DNA of 8,220 nucleotides from an uncultured Bacteroidales bacterium (GTDB lineage: Bacteria; Bacteroidota; Bacteroidia; Bacteroidales; WCHB1-69): NCBI GenBank assembly GCA_946407715.1, contig CAMJPH010000089.1, positions 1-8,220 on the forward strand, in the 5' to 3' direction. Below the pieces are notes generated by a model that was not told the DNA's origin, did no database searches, and saw only the letters and a program-made list of their open reading frames with translations. Below, piece after piece: positions 1 through 7,281 of this stretch. A program made the translations under genes and the position numbers. Within the stretch, counting starts at the first letter, position 1; the number at the start of each line of letters is the position of its first letter.

Positions 1-3000
1 CCATAAATGTACCCCTTTTCAATGAACACAATGCCTTTATGGTGGCTCCGCTGGTAGAGCAAACCTCTTCCTTGGAAATTCAATTTATTATTGACCACCG
101 ATTTTTCTTTTACAACACGACGAACCCTATTATCTCTTTAACGATTGATTTCGGAGATGGGATAGGTAATCGCGTGGTGGCAATGAACTCTTCTGTTAAT
201 GTTCTTTACCCTTCCGATGGAGACAAAATTATTCGAGTATCATCAACTTTTTCCGATGGAAGTACTGTGATTACCTACGCCAAACTCCGTATAACGAGAA
301 ATCTTCGAAATAGTAATGGAACCAGTGCATACCCTTACACTGAAGATTTATCTGTTTTAGGAATCACACCACCTCCATACCCCTACAATGATGGAGGAAA
401 CTTCGAAACCGCCCAAGGAAGTATGAGGATTTATTATGCAAATGCCGATAGGATTCTTAGGAAACCCGTATTAATTGCAGACGGTTTTGATCCCGAGAAC
501 AATAGGAGATTCGAAGAAAATATGGATGACGATGGAAAATCATTGTGGGAGAAATTAGGGGACGGATTATCTGATGATAACGTTGGAGATATGTTATTGG
601 ATTTGGGTTATGATGTAGTGTTGCTTGATTTTCCCGAAGGAGGAACTTTTATTGAGGAAAATGCCATGGTTTGTATTGCCGCCATTAACAAGTTGAACGA
701 ACTCCTTCAGGAATCGGGCAGCAACGAGCAAATAGTGGTGGTAGGGCCCAGTATGGGCGGGCAAATCACTCGTTACGCCTTGGCGTATATGGAACAGCAT
801 CCCGATGCAAACACCAACTATGGCAAGCACAATTGCCGTTTATGGATTTCGTTTGATTCTCCACATCAGGGAGCAAATATTTCCATGGGAGTGCAAGCAT
901 TTGTTGACTATTTTCGAAAATATCCTCTATTGTTTCCTTTGAAAAACCTTTGGAACAATCTTTTGTGTAGCAAGGCAGCACAACAAATGCTTGTTTATCA
1001 TAAAAAGGCAGGCGCGGGTGCAATTTTCAATACATACTGTCAACAGATAACTAATGTAAAATATCCTAATTCTGCTAGAAAAATATCCATTTCAAATGGT
1101 AGTCTTAATGGTACTAATAATGGCAGTGCTTCTCAAGAAGCTTTATCTTTCAGAGCTTATTTTCCTTATCATATTGATATATTTGCGCGAAATATGGCAC
1201 ATCAAGGACCTTGTAAAGTGTTTGAACTAAATCGCTACATCGTGTTTGTCAAAATTCCAATTTCTTGGACATTTACAAATAATGATAATAAAGGAAGTAT
1301 AGATGTAGCTCCAGGATGCAAGTATTACACATTTGACATAATTATGGACAAATTACTTTTATTACGAATCTTAGGATTCGTGTTTCCTGATTTTAATCAG
1401 CACTCCCACTGCTTTATGCCCATAACCAGTGTTTTGGACATCAATGAACCGATACCGTATGCCACGGATGTGTCGAACCATGATTTGGTGGCGGAGGGCA
1501 AAGTGCCCTTTGACTCCTATTGGGGGCCTCTCAATAAGAATATGGAGCATATCTCCTTTGACTATGATTTGGTGGACTACCTGCTGAACGAGATCGAGAC
1601 CTATATCCAAGGCCCTCGCGAGATACAACTGTGTACCCGTCCGACCTACACGCTCCACCTCCCGCAGGATGTTAATGCTTCAGTGACATGGTTAAAGAGT
1701 GACAACATTCGTCTTGTTCCTACCAATAATCCCAATGTCGTAGATGTTGTGCCGTTGGCCGAAGGTGAGGCGTGGATTAGTGCCGTTGTTTCCTCATTGG
1801 AACATAACGATACTTTGGCTCATTATCCGATTCAGATTAACAATAATACGAGTTTTACACCCATTGTGGAGGGGACAACCATTCAAGGTCAATCACTTGT
1901 AATAAGCGATGATCGATATCTGACCAGTGACACGTTCTGTGTGGAGAGCGGGAAGACAATGACCGTAACAGGAACGTTGCATTGCTCGCCGGGTGCCCAC
2001 CTTATCGTCCGTCCTGGCGGCAAGCTCGTCATCGACGGCGGCACACTGACTTCGGCCTGCGACGGCGAGATGTGGCCGGGCGTTGAGGTGTTGGGCGACC
2101 CCAACCAACGGCAGCTCGCCCAGTACCAGGGCATCGTGGAGCTTCGCAACGGGGCCACCATCGAGAACGCGCACTGCGGTATCCACACAGGGTTGCAAGG
2201 CGACGCGTCATACGCCACCACCGGCGGCATCATTTTGGCCGACAGCGCGTATTTCATCAACAACAGACGCTCCGTGGCTTTCCTTTCCTACGAAAACACG
2301 CATCCAAACGGATCTGTCGCGAACAACCTGAGCAGTTTCAGAAGATGTGTTTTTTCCGTGAATGACAACAACCATTTCATGCAGGACAGCTGTCCGTTTA
2401 TCGACCATGTCACGATGTGGGAGGTCCGGGGGGTGAAGTTCAAAGGGTGCCGTTTCGAAAACACGGCCACCATGCCGGGAGACCGCCGCCATGCCATCTA
2501 CACCGAAAACGCGGGTTTTGAAGTGGACAGCCATTGCGATGTCCAATATTACAACGGCTGCGAGTGCCCTGAGCCCTATACCGTTTGTTGCGAGTTCTCG
2601 GGATTCACCACGGCAGTGGAGGCCAATACCGACGGAGACTCTCGCGCAGTGCTGGTGAACGGTGCCAGATTTGTCAACAATGTGACAGGCGTGAAAATCA
2701 ACGGTACGAATTTCGCCACGGTGACCCGTAACGATTTCAATCTGCAGAGCCGCCCGTCCAGCCCGTCCAACACCGGCCTGTATCTGAACGCCTGTGGCGG
2801 CTACCAAGTGGAGGGGAACCGGTTCCATCGCGCAGGCTTGCCAGTGACCTCCACCTCCACGGGCATCAGGGTTGAAAACAATGGAAACACAGACAACAGC
2901 ATCTATCGGAACGTCTTTGACACCTTGAGCTACGGCATCGATGTCTATGGTGCCAACGGCGATGCGAACGGGGGGCTTCAGATGCTTTGCGGGGATTTCA

Positions 3001-4175
3001 ACGGGAATGTCACGGACATACGCCTTGCGACAATCAAAACCACTGTGTCCCAACAGCAAGGCAGTCTGCAAGTTAGCGCGGGAAATACTTTTGACGGGAC
3101 AAGCGGCTACAATATACAGAGTTTCGCGAATCAGAACATAGTCTATTATCATACGGGCAAGGCGGTTCCGGGAAACCCCCACTATCCGGGTCTGCGAACG
3201 ACAAATGTGTTCCCGTATTTGATATTATCCGCCAACGGCTGTGCCTCCACGCTGTGCAACAACGGCTCGCAGCAGTTGCTGGCCGGTTTCCAGTCCGGCA
3301 TGAACGCCTATACCACGGCCCTGGCAGGGAACAACGGTGACATGGACGGTGGGGCTGGCGTGGAGACGCAAAATTTTGCGTTTCTGCAATCCGGTGCAAA
3401 CGAAATCGTGGCCGACCTGCGTCAATCCCTCTCCGACACCTACCACACCGCCGTGCGTACCCTCATGTCCGACAGTCTGCTGGACCTTGGCACGTTGGAG
3501 CAGTGGCACACGGCCGCGCAGCCCATCGCCGACCCGTACTCGCTGACGGAGACGCGGTTCTGCGAGGGTTATGCGGAGACGTTCGTGTCGGATGCGGACG
3601 ACGCGGAAATGGCGAACTATGCTGAGTTCCACGCGATGAAACTGGCGTTGCGGAACAATGTTGCGGACGATGGCGGTTCCGTAGGGGCGAATAATTATTC
3701 GCCCCTACAACCCGGCGGGCATGTCAATTGGTATGCATTAACACCGGCGCAGATCGCGCAGCTGCAGACGATTGCCGAACGCAACACGGGCCGCGCCTCG
3801 GTGATGGCCAAGGGGGTGCTCTGCTTCTTCCACGGAATCTGTTACGAAGACGATTTGTTGGTGGACGACAACGGTGACAACAATGCGGGGACCCGCGCGA
3901 AACGCGTGACGACGGACATTACCGATGACGCCGCCTTGACCGTCTATCCCAACCCCACCGACGACCTCCTGTTCGTGGAATTGCGCGGTGCGGAGATCGC
4001 CCGCGTCGCCCTTTACGACCTGCAGGGGCGGATGGTGACGGGCGCAAACGCAGGTGCGCCCCAACAGGGCACAACCGCCACGATGAACCTGCGGAACGTT
4101 CCCGCCGGCGTCTATCTCCTGCGCGTGACGGCCGCGGACGGGAAGGAATACCACCAGAAGGTTGTGAAACGGTAA
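1..4175 (+). CDS. Large T9SS-secreted alpha/beta-hydrolase / beta-helix protein (5'-partial)
   Basis: The reading frame is open from base 3 to the TAA at 4173-4175. The first in-frame ATG is at 39, but no signal peptide follows it and the frame stays open upstream, so the true start lies outside the window. Counting from ATG39 (1378 residues): about 20-90 is PKD-like (DFGDG, then YPSDGDK); about 140-520 is an alpha/beta-hydrolase with nucleophile elbow GPSMGG (Ser238), a DSPHQG segment (Asp273) and a likely catalytic His504 in NMEHIS; about 525-600 is Ig-like; about 634-1065 is rich in Gly, Asn and Val with the rhythm of a right-handed parallel beta-helix; about 1075-1290 is mostly helical; 1300-1378 is a type A T9SS sorting domain (VYPNP, GVYLLRV, tail VVKR). 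Expected fate by family knowledge: Sec export, then T9SS release or surface anchoring. A lipase- or esterase-like activity is inferred and the substrate is unknown. Base composition changes sharply near 1940-1980, and a 28-bp palindrome is embedded at 3681-3708. Confidence 0.9.
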   Translation, partial: INVPLFNEHNAFMVAPLVEQTSSLEIQFIIDHRFFFYNTTNPIISLTIDFGDGIGNRVVAMNSSVNVLYPSDGDKIIRVSSTFSDGSTVITYAKLRITRNLRNSNGTSAYPYTEDLSVLGITPPPYPYNDGGNFETAQGSMRIYYANADRILRKPVLIADGFDPENNRRFEENMDDDGKSLWEKLGDGLSDDNVGDMLLDLGYDVVLLDFPEGGTFIEENAMVCIAAINKLNELLQESGSNEQIVVVGPSMGGQITRYALAYMEQHPDANTNYGKHNCRLWISFDSPHQGANISMGVQAFVDYFRKYPLLFPLKNLWNNLLCSKAAQQMLVYHKKAGAGAIFNTYCQQITNVKYPNSARKISISNGSLNGTNNGSASQEALSFRAYFPYHIDIFARNMAHQGPCKVFELNRYIVFVKIPISWTFTNNDNKGSIDVAPGCKYYTFDIIMDKLLLLRILGFVFPDFNQHSHCFMPITSVLDINEPIPYATDVSNHDLVAEGKVPFDSYWGPLNKNMEHISFDYDLVDYLLNEIETYIQGPREIQLCTRPTYTLHLPQDVNASVTWLKSDNIRLVPTNNPNVVDVVPLAEGEAWISAVVSSLEHNDTLAHYPIQINNNTSFTPIVEGTTIQGQSLVISDDRYLTSDTFCVESGKTMTVTGTLHCSPGAHLIVRPGGKLVIDGGTLTSACDGEMWPGVEVLGDPNQRQLAQYQGIVELRNGATIENAHCGIHTGLQGDASYATTGGIILADSAYFINNRRSVAFLSYENTHPNGSVANNLSSFRRCVFSVNDNNHFMQDSCPFIDHVTMWEVRGVKFKGCRFENTATMPGDRRHAIYTENAGFEVDSHCDVQYYNGCECPEPYTVCCEFSGFTTAVEANTDGDSRAVLVNGARFVNNVTGVKINGTNFATVTRNDFNLQSRPSSPSNTGLYLNACGGYQVEGNRFHRAGLPVTSTSTGIRVENNGNTDNSIYRNVFDTLSYGIDVYGANGDANGGLQMLCGDFNGNVTDIRLATIKTTVSQQQGSLQVSAGNTFDGTSGYNIQSFANQNIVYYHTGKAVPGNPHYPGLRTTNVFPYLILSANGCASTLCNNGSQQLLAGFQSGMNAYTTALAGNNGDMDGGAGVETQNFAFLQSGANEIVADLRQSLSDTYHTAVRTLMSDSLLDLGTLEQWHTAAQPIADPYSLTETRFCEGYAETFVSDADDAEMANYAEFHAMKLALRNNVADDGGSVGANNYSPLQPGGHVNWYALTPAQIAQLQTIAERNTGRASVMAKGVLCFFHGICYEDDLLVDDNGDNNAGTRAKRVTTDITDDAALTVYPNPTDDLLFVELRGAEIARVALYDLQGRMVTGANAGAPQQGTTATMNLRNVPAGVYLLRVTAADGKEYHQKVVKR
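3681..3708. repeat. 28-bp perfect palindrome embedded in the large CDS
   Basis: The left arm GTAGGGGCGAATAA is followed directly by its exact reverse complement, giving 14-bp arms with no spacer. It lies inside the open reading frame of the large secreted protein, encoding roughly VGANNYSPL between GGS and QPGGH in the Gly/Asn-rich stretch before the final helical segment. It has the same length and the same GTAG/CTAC ends as the three palindromes at 4190, 5215 and 7488 but a different core. No clear target-site duplication is visible. I read it as an inserted REP/MITE-like palindromic unit that kept the frame open; the insertion itself is inference. Confidence 0.85.
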
Positions 4176-4217
4176 GGATTTTCGGGGATGTAGAGACTCG
4201 GCGCGCCGAGTCTCTAC
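3941..4217 (+). repeat. Sorting-domain tail + palindrome unit, copy A (intact)
   Basis: This is the complete version of a DNA unit seen three times in the window: the T9SS sorting-domain coding region from the YPNP codons, its TAA, a short spacer (GGATTTTCGGGGAT) and the 28-bp palindrome. Copy B (5077-5242) matches 3963-4041 at 78 of 79 bases, then resumes at 4132 and matches the last 44 coding bases with 3 differences. Copy C (7353-7515) matches the YPNP codons and then 4071-4175 with 7 differences in 105 bases. Counts were made by eye. Confidence 0.85.
4190..4217. repeat. 28-bp perfect palindrome, copy 1
   Basis: The arm GTAGAGACTCGGCG is followed immediately by its exact reverse complement. 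It starts 14 bases after the stop codon of the large secreted protein. As RNA it would form a strong hairpin with a GCGC turn. No T-run follows on the + strand (the following bases are GGTATCCCG and then A residues), so it is not a standard Rho-independent terminator, although it could shield the mRNA 3' end. The same 28 bases recur at 5215-5242 and 7488-7515. Confidence 0.9.
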
Positions 4218-4252
4218 GGTATCCCGTAAAAAAAATGTAACCTTTTTGATTT

Positions 4253-4285
4253 TTTGCTTCTTAAAATAGATAAGATATATCTTTG
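4253..4285 (+). promoter_or_regulatory. Bacteroidetes-type promoter for the 4376 gene
   Basis: TATCTTTG at 4278-4285 matches the Bacteroidetes -7 consensus TAnnTTTG. A TTTG at 4253-4256 lies 21 bases upstream, suiting the -33 box. The segment is AT-rich and sits between the palindrome and the next gene. Transcription would start near 4290, giving a leader of roughly 85 bases before the ATG at 4376. The boxes are read directly; activity is inferred. Confidence 0.6.
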
Positions 4286-4286
4286 C

Positions 4287-4345
4287 CGCGCTGTTCCCTA
4301 CCCATGGTGTTTAACGGACTTCGCACCAAGGCCGGCGGCAGCGCG
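4287..4345 (+). promoter_or_regulatory. Dyad-rich leader segment, possible structured 5' UTR
   Basis: An outer inverted repeat CGCGCTG (4287-4293) / CAGCGCG (4339-4345) encloses an inner TGGTG (4305-4309) / CACCA (4323-4327), which can extend by a CC/GG pair beyond an A-A mismatch. The GC-rich block stands out from the AT-rich promoter before it and the A-rich stretch after it. If the promoter call is right, the outer 5' arm overlaps the transcription start, so the outer stem may act as DNA or be only partly transcribed. I do not recognise a known riboswitch or RNA motif here. Confidence 0.3.
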
Positions 4346-4375
4346 AAAAGTGAAAAATAGAAGTCCCCTAGTGGT

Positions 4376-4888
4376 ATGAAAAAGATATGTTTTTTTTGCT
4401 TTCTGATTCTTTGGGTGATGTCCTCATTGTCAGCCCAACAGCACCCGACTATGGTGCGCCATGCCGGTCATCTCCGATATGAGGGCTTTTCCAACGATAT
4501 AGAAAATCAGGAACTTTCTTTGATTTTGGACGAAAATTCATTCTCGCAATATAGGCTGGCAAGAAGGGAATACATAGCGGCAATCCCGCTGTGGGGACTT
4601 GCAGGAGCAGGTTTTCTGGTTTCTACTGTGTGGGCTTCTATCGCATTTTATGACTTGGCTAATCCTTCCGAAAATACACCAGGAATGGAAACCACTCCGG
4701 TGTTTCCGATTCTATTTGCTATTTCCGGGATAACCATGGGAGTCTCTTTGGTCCCGATGATTCCAGCATTGGTTCTCACTATAGACAGCCACGCAAGGTT
4801 AAACAGGATAGCCCGAAATTATAATCATACCGTATCGCTGTCTCCCCACCTTTCTCCCAATGGAATTGGTTTAACCCTTAAATTTTAA
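4376..4888 (+). CDS. Small exported membrane-associated protein, unknown function
   Basis: This 170-residue protein starts MKKICFFCFLILWV with a likely signal peptide cleaved after SLSA (residue 20), giving an N-terminal Gln. Two hydrophobic segments follow, at about 67-92 and 109-136, separated by a short Pro/Thr/Glu-rich loop. The C-terminal part (NRIARNYNHTVSLSP...GIGLTLKF) is polar and ends in Phe, reminiscent of outer-membrane-type C termini and of a widespread uncharacterised Bacteroidetes protein type with Y-x-G and YN motifs. I cannot assign a function. The ATG is favoured because it gives a clean signal peptide. There is no strong Shine-Dalgarno sequence, as is usual in this phylum. 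The next start-like codon (4893) is only 4 bases past the stop, suggesting it was co-transcribed with the now broken downstream gene. Confidence 0.8.
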   Translation: MKKICFFCFLILWVMSSLSAQQHPTMVRHAGHLRYEGFSNDIENQELSLILDENSFSQYRLARREYIAAIPLWGLAGAGFLVSTVWASIAFYDLANPSENTPGMETTPVFPILFAISGITMGVSLVPMIPALVLTIDSHARLNRIARNYNHTVSLSPHLSPNGIGLTLKF

Positions 4889-4892
4889 CACT

Positions 4893-5199
4893 ATGAGAAA
4901 TAATCTCGTTTTTATACTTCCTTTCTTCTGATTTCTTATTCATTCGGTCAAAGTTTGGTCACAGAGGAGGAAACTCAAAGAGCAGCAGTCAAATATGCCC
5001 GGCTTTTCCTGAACTATAACGATATGTCACAAGCAAATGCTGTATCTATGAAAAGTTATACAGATAATTCACATGTGACCTCCTGTTCGTGGAATTGCGC
5101 GGTGCGGAGATCGCCAGCGTCGCCCTTTACGACCTGCAGGGGCGGATGGTGACGGCCGCGGACGGAAAGGAATATCACCAGAAGATTGTGAAACGGTAA
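4893..5199 (+). pseudogene. Gutted T9SS-substrate gene remnant
   Basis: An ATG at 4893 begins MRNNLVFILPFF and then hits TGA at 4929-4931. One added T near 4928 would restore a signal peptide ending ISYSFGQ, followed by SLVTEEETQRAAVKYARLF and about 30 more residues, open in the other frame until 5150-5152. This N-terminal piece faintly resembles propeptides of secreted C10-type cysteine peptidases, a weak guess. At about 5077 the sequence jumps into the 3' end of a T9SS sorting domain (LLFVELRGAEIA...), which lies in a third register and has lost 90 bases relative to the copy in the large gene. It ends with TAA at 5197-5199. So the secretion signal and the tail remain, with the cargo missing between them. 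At least two frame changes make a functional product unlikely. Confidence 0.75.
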
Positions 5200-5242
5200 C
5201 GGTTTTTCGGGGATGTAGAGACTCGGCGCGCCGAGTCTCTAC
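5077..5242 (+). repeat. Sorting-domain tail + palindrome unit, copy B (90-bp deletion)
   Basis: Bases 5077-5155 match 3963-4041 with one difference; 5156-5199 then match 4132-4175 with three. The missing 90 bases are bounded in copy A by two GTGACGG heptamers (4035-4041 and 4125-4131), with only one left here (5149-5155), which fits deletion between short direct repeats. The post-stop spacer has one extra base, and the palindrome at 5215-5242 is identical to the other two. Confidence 0.85.
5215..5242. repeat. 28-bp perfect palindrome, copy 2
   Basis: It is identical to the palindrome at 4190-4217 (arm GTAGAGACTCGGCG plus its reverse complement). It begins 16 bases after the TAA of the gutted sorting domain and is followed by ACCCCGAATCACAA, which also follows copy 3 in closely similar form. 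No T-run suggests a standard terminator. Confidence 0.9.
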
Positions 5243-5253
5243 GGATACCCCGA

Positions 5254-5312
5254 ATCACAAGTCACAAGTCACAAGTCACAAATCACAAGTCACCAATCAC
5301 AAATCACCAATC
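5254..5312. repeat. 7-bp tandem repeat (RTCACMA), about 8 units
   Basis: Eight head-to-tail heptamers occupy 5254-5309: ATCACAA, GTCACAA three times, ATCACAA, GTCACCA, ATCACAA, ATCACCA, followed by a partial ATC. A short relative (ATCACAAATCCC) follows the third palindrome at about 7524. It looks like a slippage-type microsatellite next to the palindrome. Units are too short and unspaced for CRISPR, and no function is apparent. Confidence 0.85.
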
Positions 5313-5537
5313 CCATGCACAACGGCATAACATACAGAAAGTTCGGATGATGGCGGGTGCCGCGGCGGCATGTCCCGTGCCGCAGGCGGCGCCCCGAATC
5401 CGGACGTAAACGGGAAAAACGTAATTTTGCGGCGTCACATCTTCGGATTCTGTTCAACAGACCTCGCAGGGTCTGAAGTGTAGCGGGAAAAGATGGAATA
5501 ATGAGAGGTCTGCCTAAACTTATAAAAATTTAGAGTG
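5313..5537. other. Non-coding stretch with GC-rich hairpins and a possible promoter
   Basis: No convincing gene lies here. A GC-rich block at about 5350-5400 includes GCGGCA (5365-5370) / TGCCGC (5378-5383) with a 7-base loop. TAATTTTG at 5422-5429 matches the Bacteroidetes -7 box TAnnTTTG, but I see no TTTG at the expected -33 distance. A hairpin CAGACC-TCGCAG-GGTCTG spans 5458-5475, downstream of that box and so within any leader of the 5538 gene. The last bases before the gene are AT-rich. This region most likely contains the promoter and leader of the 5538-7281 operon; that is inference. Confidence 0.45.
5422..5429 (+). promoter_or_regulatory. Possible -7 promoter box for the 5538 operon
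   Basis: TAATTTTG fits TAnnTTTG exactly and lies about 110 bases before the ATG at 5538. The matching -33 TTTG is not visible, so only half the promoter signature is present. Confidence 0.35.
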
Positions 5538-6461
5538 ATGAAAAAGGTTATGGTTTTATTTTTGTTCCTGTCATCCTTCCTGCTTGTCCATGCCCAGTAC
5601 GAATCTTTTTTCGGCGGGGATTCGTGGGAGTATTCTGAAGGATTCCAACCAATCACCAAAAACACGGCCGATTACGACCCCTATCTGTTAGGGTGCTTGA
5701 CAAACACCTATAGTTTTACCCGTTCGGATACGGTGGTAATCGGCGGGCAAAAGTACTATGATGGCGTCACCAATGGATTGGGAGAGTATCAGGTTAAACT
5801 GCGGGAGGATACACAGAACGGTCGTCTCTATGCCCTGATTGAGAACAAGGAATTTCTGTTATGCGATATGTCCCTGAGCATTGGGGACACCTTCAAACTG
5901 CCGGTCTCACAGCTCTATAATTACGTTGATACCATGCGAATGGTTGTCGATTCTGTTACCTTTGTGAATTCGAAAAAGGTGCTGCATCTATCTCCTGTTT
6001 CCGCAGCTGACCAAGGTTGGTGGTATCCGTTAACGGTTGGACACTATTACAACATATCTCTTCGATTTATGGAGGGAGTCGGTCCGACGTATGGGATAGT
6101 ACCGCCCCATGGGCAAGGAGATGTCCTGTTATGTCTTACAAAAGACGACACCTTATATTACATGACCCATCCGGACTTGGGATGCTGGCAGGAATATGTC
6201 GCCGTTCCTGATTATTCGGATTTGTACATTACTCTGTACCCGAATCCGTCAGACCAGCAACTGTTTCTGAGATTTTCAACAGAAGAAAATGTGCGCGGAG
6301 TCGTCTATGTTCGTGATAATCTTGGAAGAGTATGCTTGCGCAGGAATGTTGTCGAACCAATGACGATTTTGAATCTCTACAGCTTGTCGCCGGGAATTTA
6401 TCTGCTCACTTTTATAGATCAACAAAATCGCATAATCACGAAAAAATTCATAAAACAATGA
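5538..6461 (+). CDS. T9SS type A sorting-domain secreted protein, function unknown
   Basis: I choose the ATG at 5538 over the adjacent GTG at 5535 because it gives the textbook signal peptide MKKVMVLFLFLSSFLLVHA, cleaved before QYESFF. The protein has 307 residues. The middle part (about 20-225) is beta-rich, with motifs seen in many uncharacterised Bacteroidetes secreted proteins: DTVVIGGQKYY, a REDTQNGRLYALIENKE segment, then LCDMSLSIGDTF, and later MEGVGPTYGIVPP. Residues 234-307 are a type A T9SS sorting domain (YPNPSDQQLF, LGRV, SPGIYLLTF, basic tail KKFIKQ). This tail differs clearly from the one in the large gene, so it is not a recent copy. By family knowledge it should be exported by Sec and T9SS and released or anchored at the surface; what the body does is unknown. 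The lipoprotein gene at 6472 starts 10 bases after the stop, so the two are probably co-transcribed. Confidence 0.88.
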   Translation: MKKVMVLFLFLSSFLLVHAQYESFFGGDSWEYSEGFQPITKNTADYDPYLLGCLTNTYSFTRSDTVVIGGQKYYDGVTNGLGEYQVKLREDTQNGRLYALIENKEFLLCDMSLSIGDTFKLPVSQLYNYVDTMRMVVDSVTFVNSKKVLHLSPVSAADQGWWYPLTVGHYYNISLRFMEGVGPTYGIVPPHGQGDVLLCLTKDDTLYYMTHPDLGCWQEYVAVPDYSDLYITLYPNPSDQQLFLRFSTEENVRGVVYVRDNLGRVCLRRNVVEPMTILNLYSLSPGIYLLTFIDQQNRIITKKFIKQ

Positions 6462-6471
6462 AAAGATTTTT

Positions 6472-7281
6472 ATGAAAAAGATAATCATTAAAGTGTTTTT
6501 AGCAACAATAGTTGTTGCAGCACTATTGTGTGCCTGCACACATGAAACACCTGAGCCGGAAGAGCCCCAAAAGCTTACGGATGTTGACGGTAACGTCTAC
6601 GACACCGTGCGTATCGGAAATCAAATCTGGATGAGCCAGGACCTCAGAGTCAAGCATTTTCCCAACGGAGTTGCCCTGCAGAAGTTCGAAATAAAACTGA
6701 ATGAGCCCGCCTACTCAGATTACAAGGAGAAGATACTCTATAACGCTCTTGCTGCACAATATGGTGGGATTTCGGAGAATGGGCATGTCCAAGGGATTTG
6801 TCCCGACGGATGGCATCTTCCCTCCCGTGACGAATGGCGGCAGCTCGCGGACTATGTCGCCGACCACCCCGCGTTGTGGGATTCCTCGGGTTCCGTATCC
6901 AACGCTATGGAGAGCCAACAGTGGCCCCTGTCGGGGGAGACCTCCCAATTCAACAAGACTGGTTTTTCCGCACTGCCCACCGGCTATATTATCTCGTTCG
7001 CACGTCACACGGAATTGCCCAATTACGAGGAACAAATGGAACGACGATGGCTCCACCGCGAAAACGCCTACTACTGGAGTTCCGACCATAACGACTCTTA
7101 TCCCATCCCCGTCACCCCGGGTGGGGGTTCGCCATGGAGCATACCGCAGTGGGGCTGGTTAGGGTGTGACTCGACGGAGGTACAGTCCTACGTACTGCTC
7201 CTGAGTATCAACCAGGAATCGCCGGAAATCTCTTCGCTGCCGGACATCCACTATTGCGCCATCCGCTGCGTGAAGGATTGA
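6472..7281 (+). CDS. FISUMP-domain lipoprotein
   Basis: This 269-residue protein starts with a lipoprotein signal MKKIIIKVFLATIVVAALLCAC; Cys22 is the likely lipidated residue (lipobox LCAC), followed by an acidic, Pro-rich spacer THETPEPEEP. From residue 35 to the end it matches the Fibrobacter succinogenes major paralogous (FISUMP) domain: LTDVDGNVYDTVRIGNQIWM (35-54), CPDGWHLPSRDEW (110-122), TGFSALPTGY (163-172), YYWSS (200-204) and the terminal CAIRCVKD. These are the standard landmark motifs, and the domain is complete. Family knowledge places such proteins at the cell surface with a proposed binding or structural role; no enzyme activity is established. It is the second gene of the likely operon starting at 5538. 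After its TGA the same frame runs on into a sorting-domain remnant. Confidence 0.9.
   Translation: MKKIIIKVFLATIVVAALLCACTHETPEPEEPQKLTDVDGNVYDTVRIGNQIWMSQDLRVKHFPNGVALQKFEIKLNEPAYSDYKEKILYNALAAQYGGISENGHVQGICPDGWHLPSRDEWRQLADYVADHPALWDSSGSVSNAMESQQWPLSGETSQFNKTGFSALPTGYIISFARHTELPNYEEQMERRWLHRENAYYWSSDHNDSYPIPVTPGGGSPWSIPQWGWLGCDSTEVQSYVLLLSINQESPEISSLPDIHYCAIRCVKD

Noticed and set aside
2208..3182. 324-codon open frame on the minus strand
   Set aside because: It lies wholly opposite the GC-rich beta-helix coding region, has no signal or recognisable motif, and the + strand frame is clearly the real one.
4190..4217. Rho-independent terminator
   Set aside because: The hairpin is strong, but no T-run follows on the + strand at any of the three copies. 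Reported as a palindrome only.
4955..5152. 65-codon frame starting at TTG
   Set aside because: Its first part is the genuine N-terminal piece of the broken gene, but its end reads the sorting-domain DNA out of register. Treated as part of the pseudogene at 4893-5199.
5254..5312. CRISPR-like array
   Set aside because: Units are 7 bp and directly adjacent with no spacers, so this is a simple tandem repeat.
6701..7162. 153-codon frame overlapping the FISUMP gene
   Set aside because: It is a shadow frame; the FISUMP landmarks are all in the other register.
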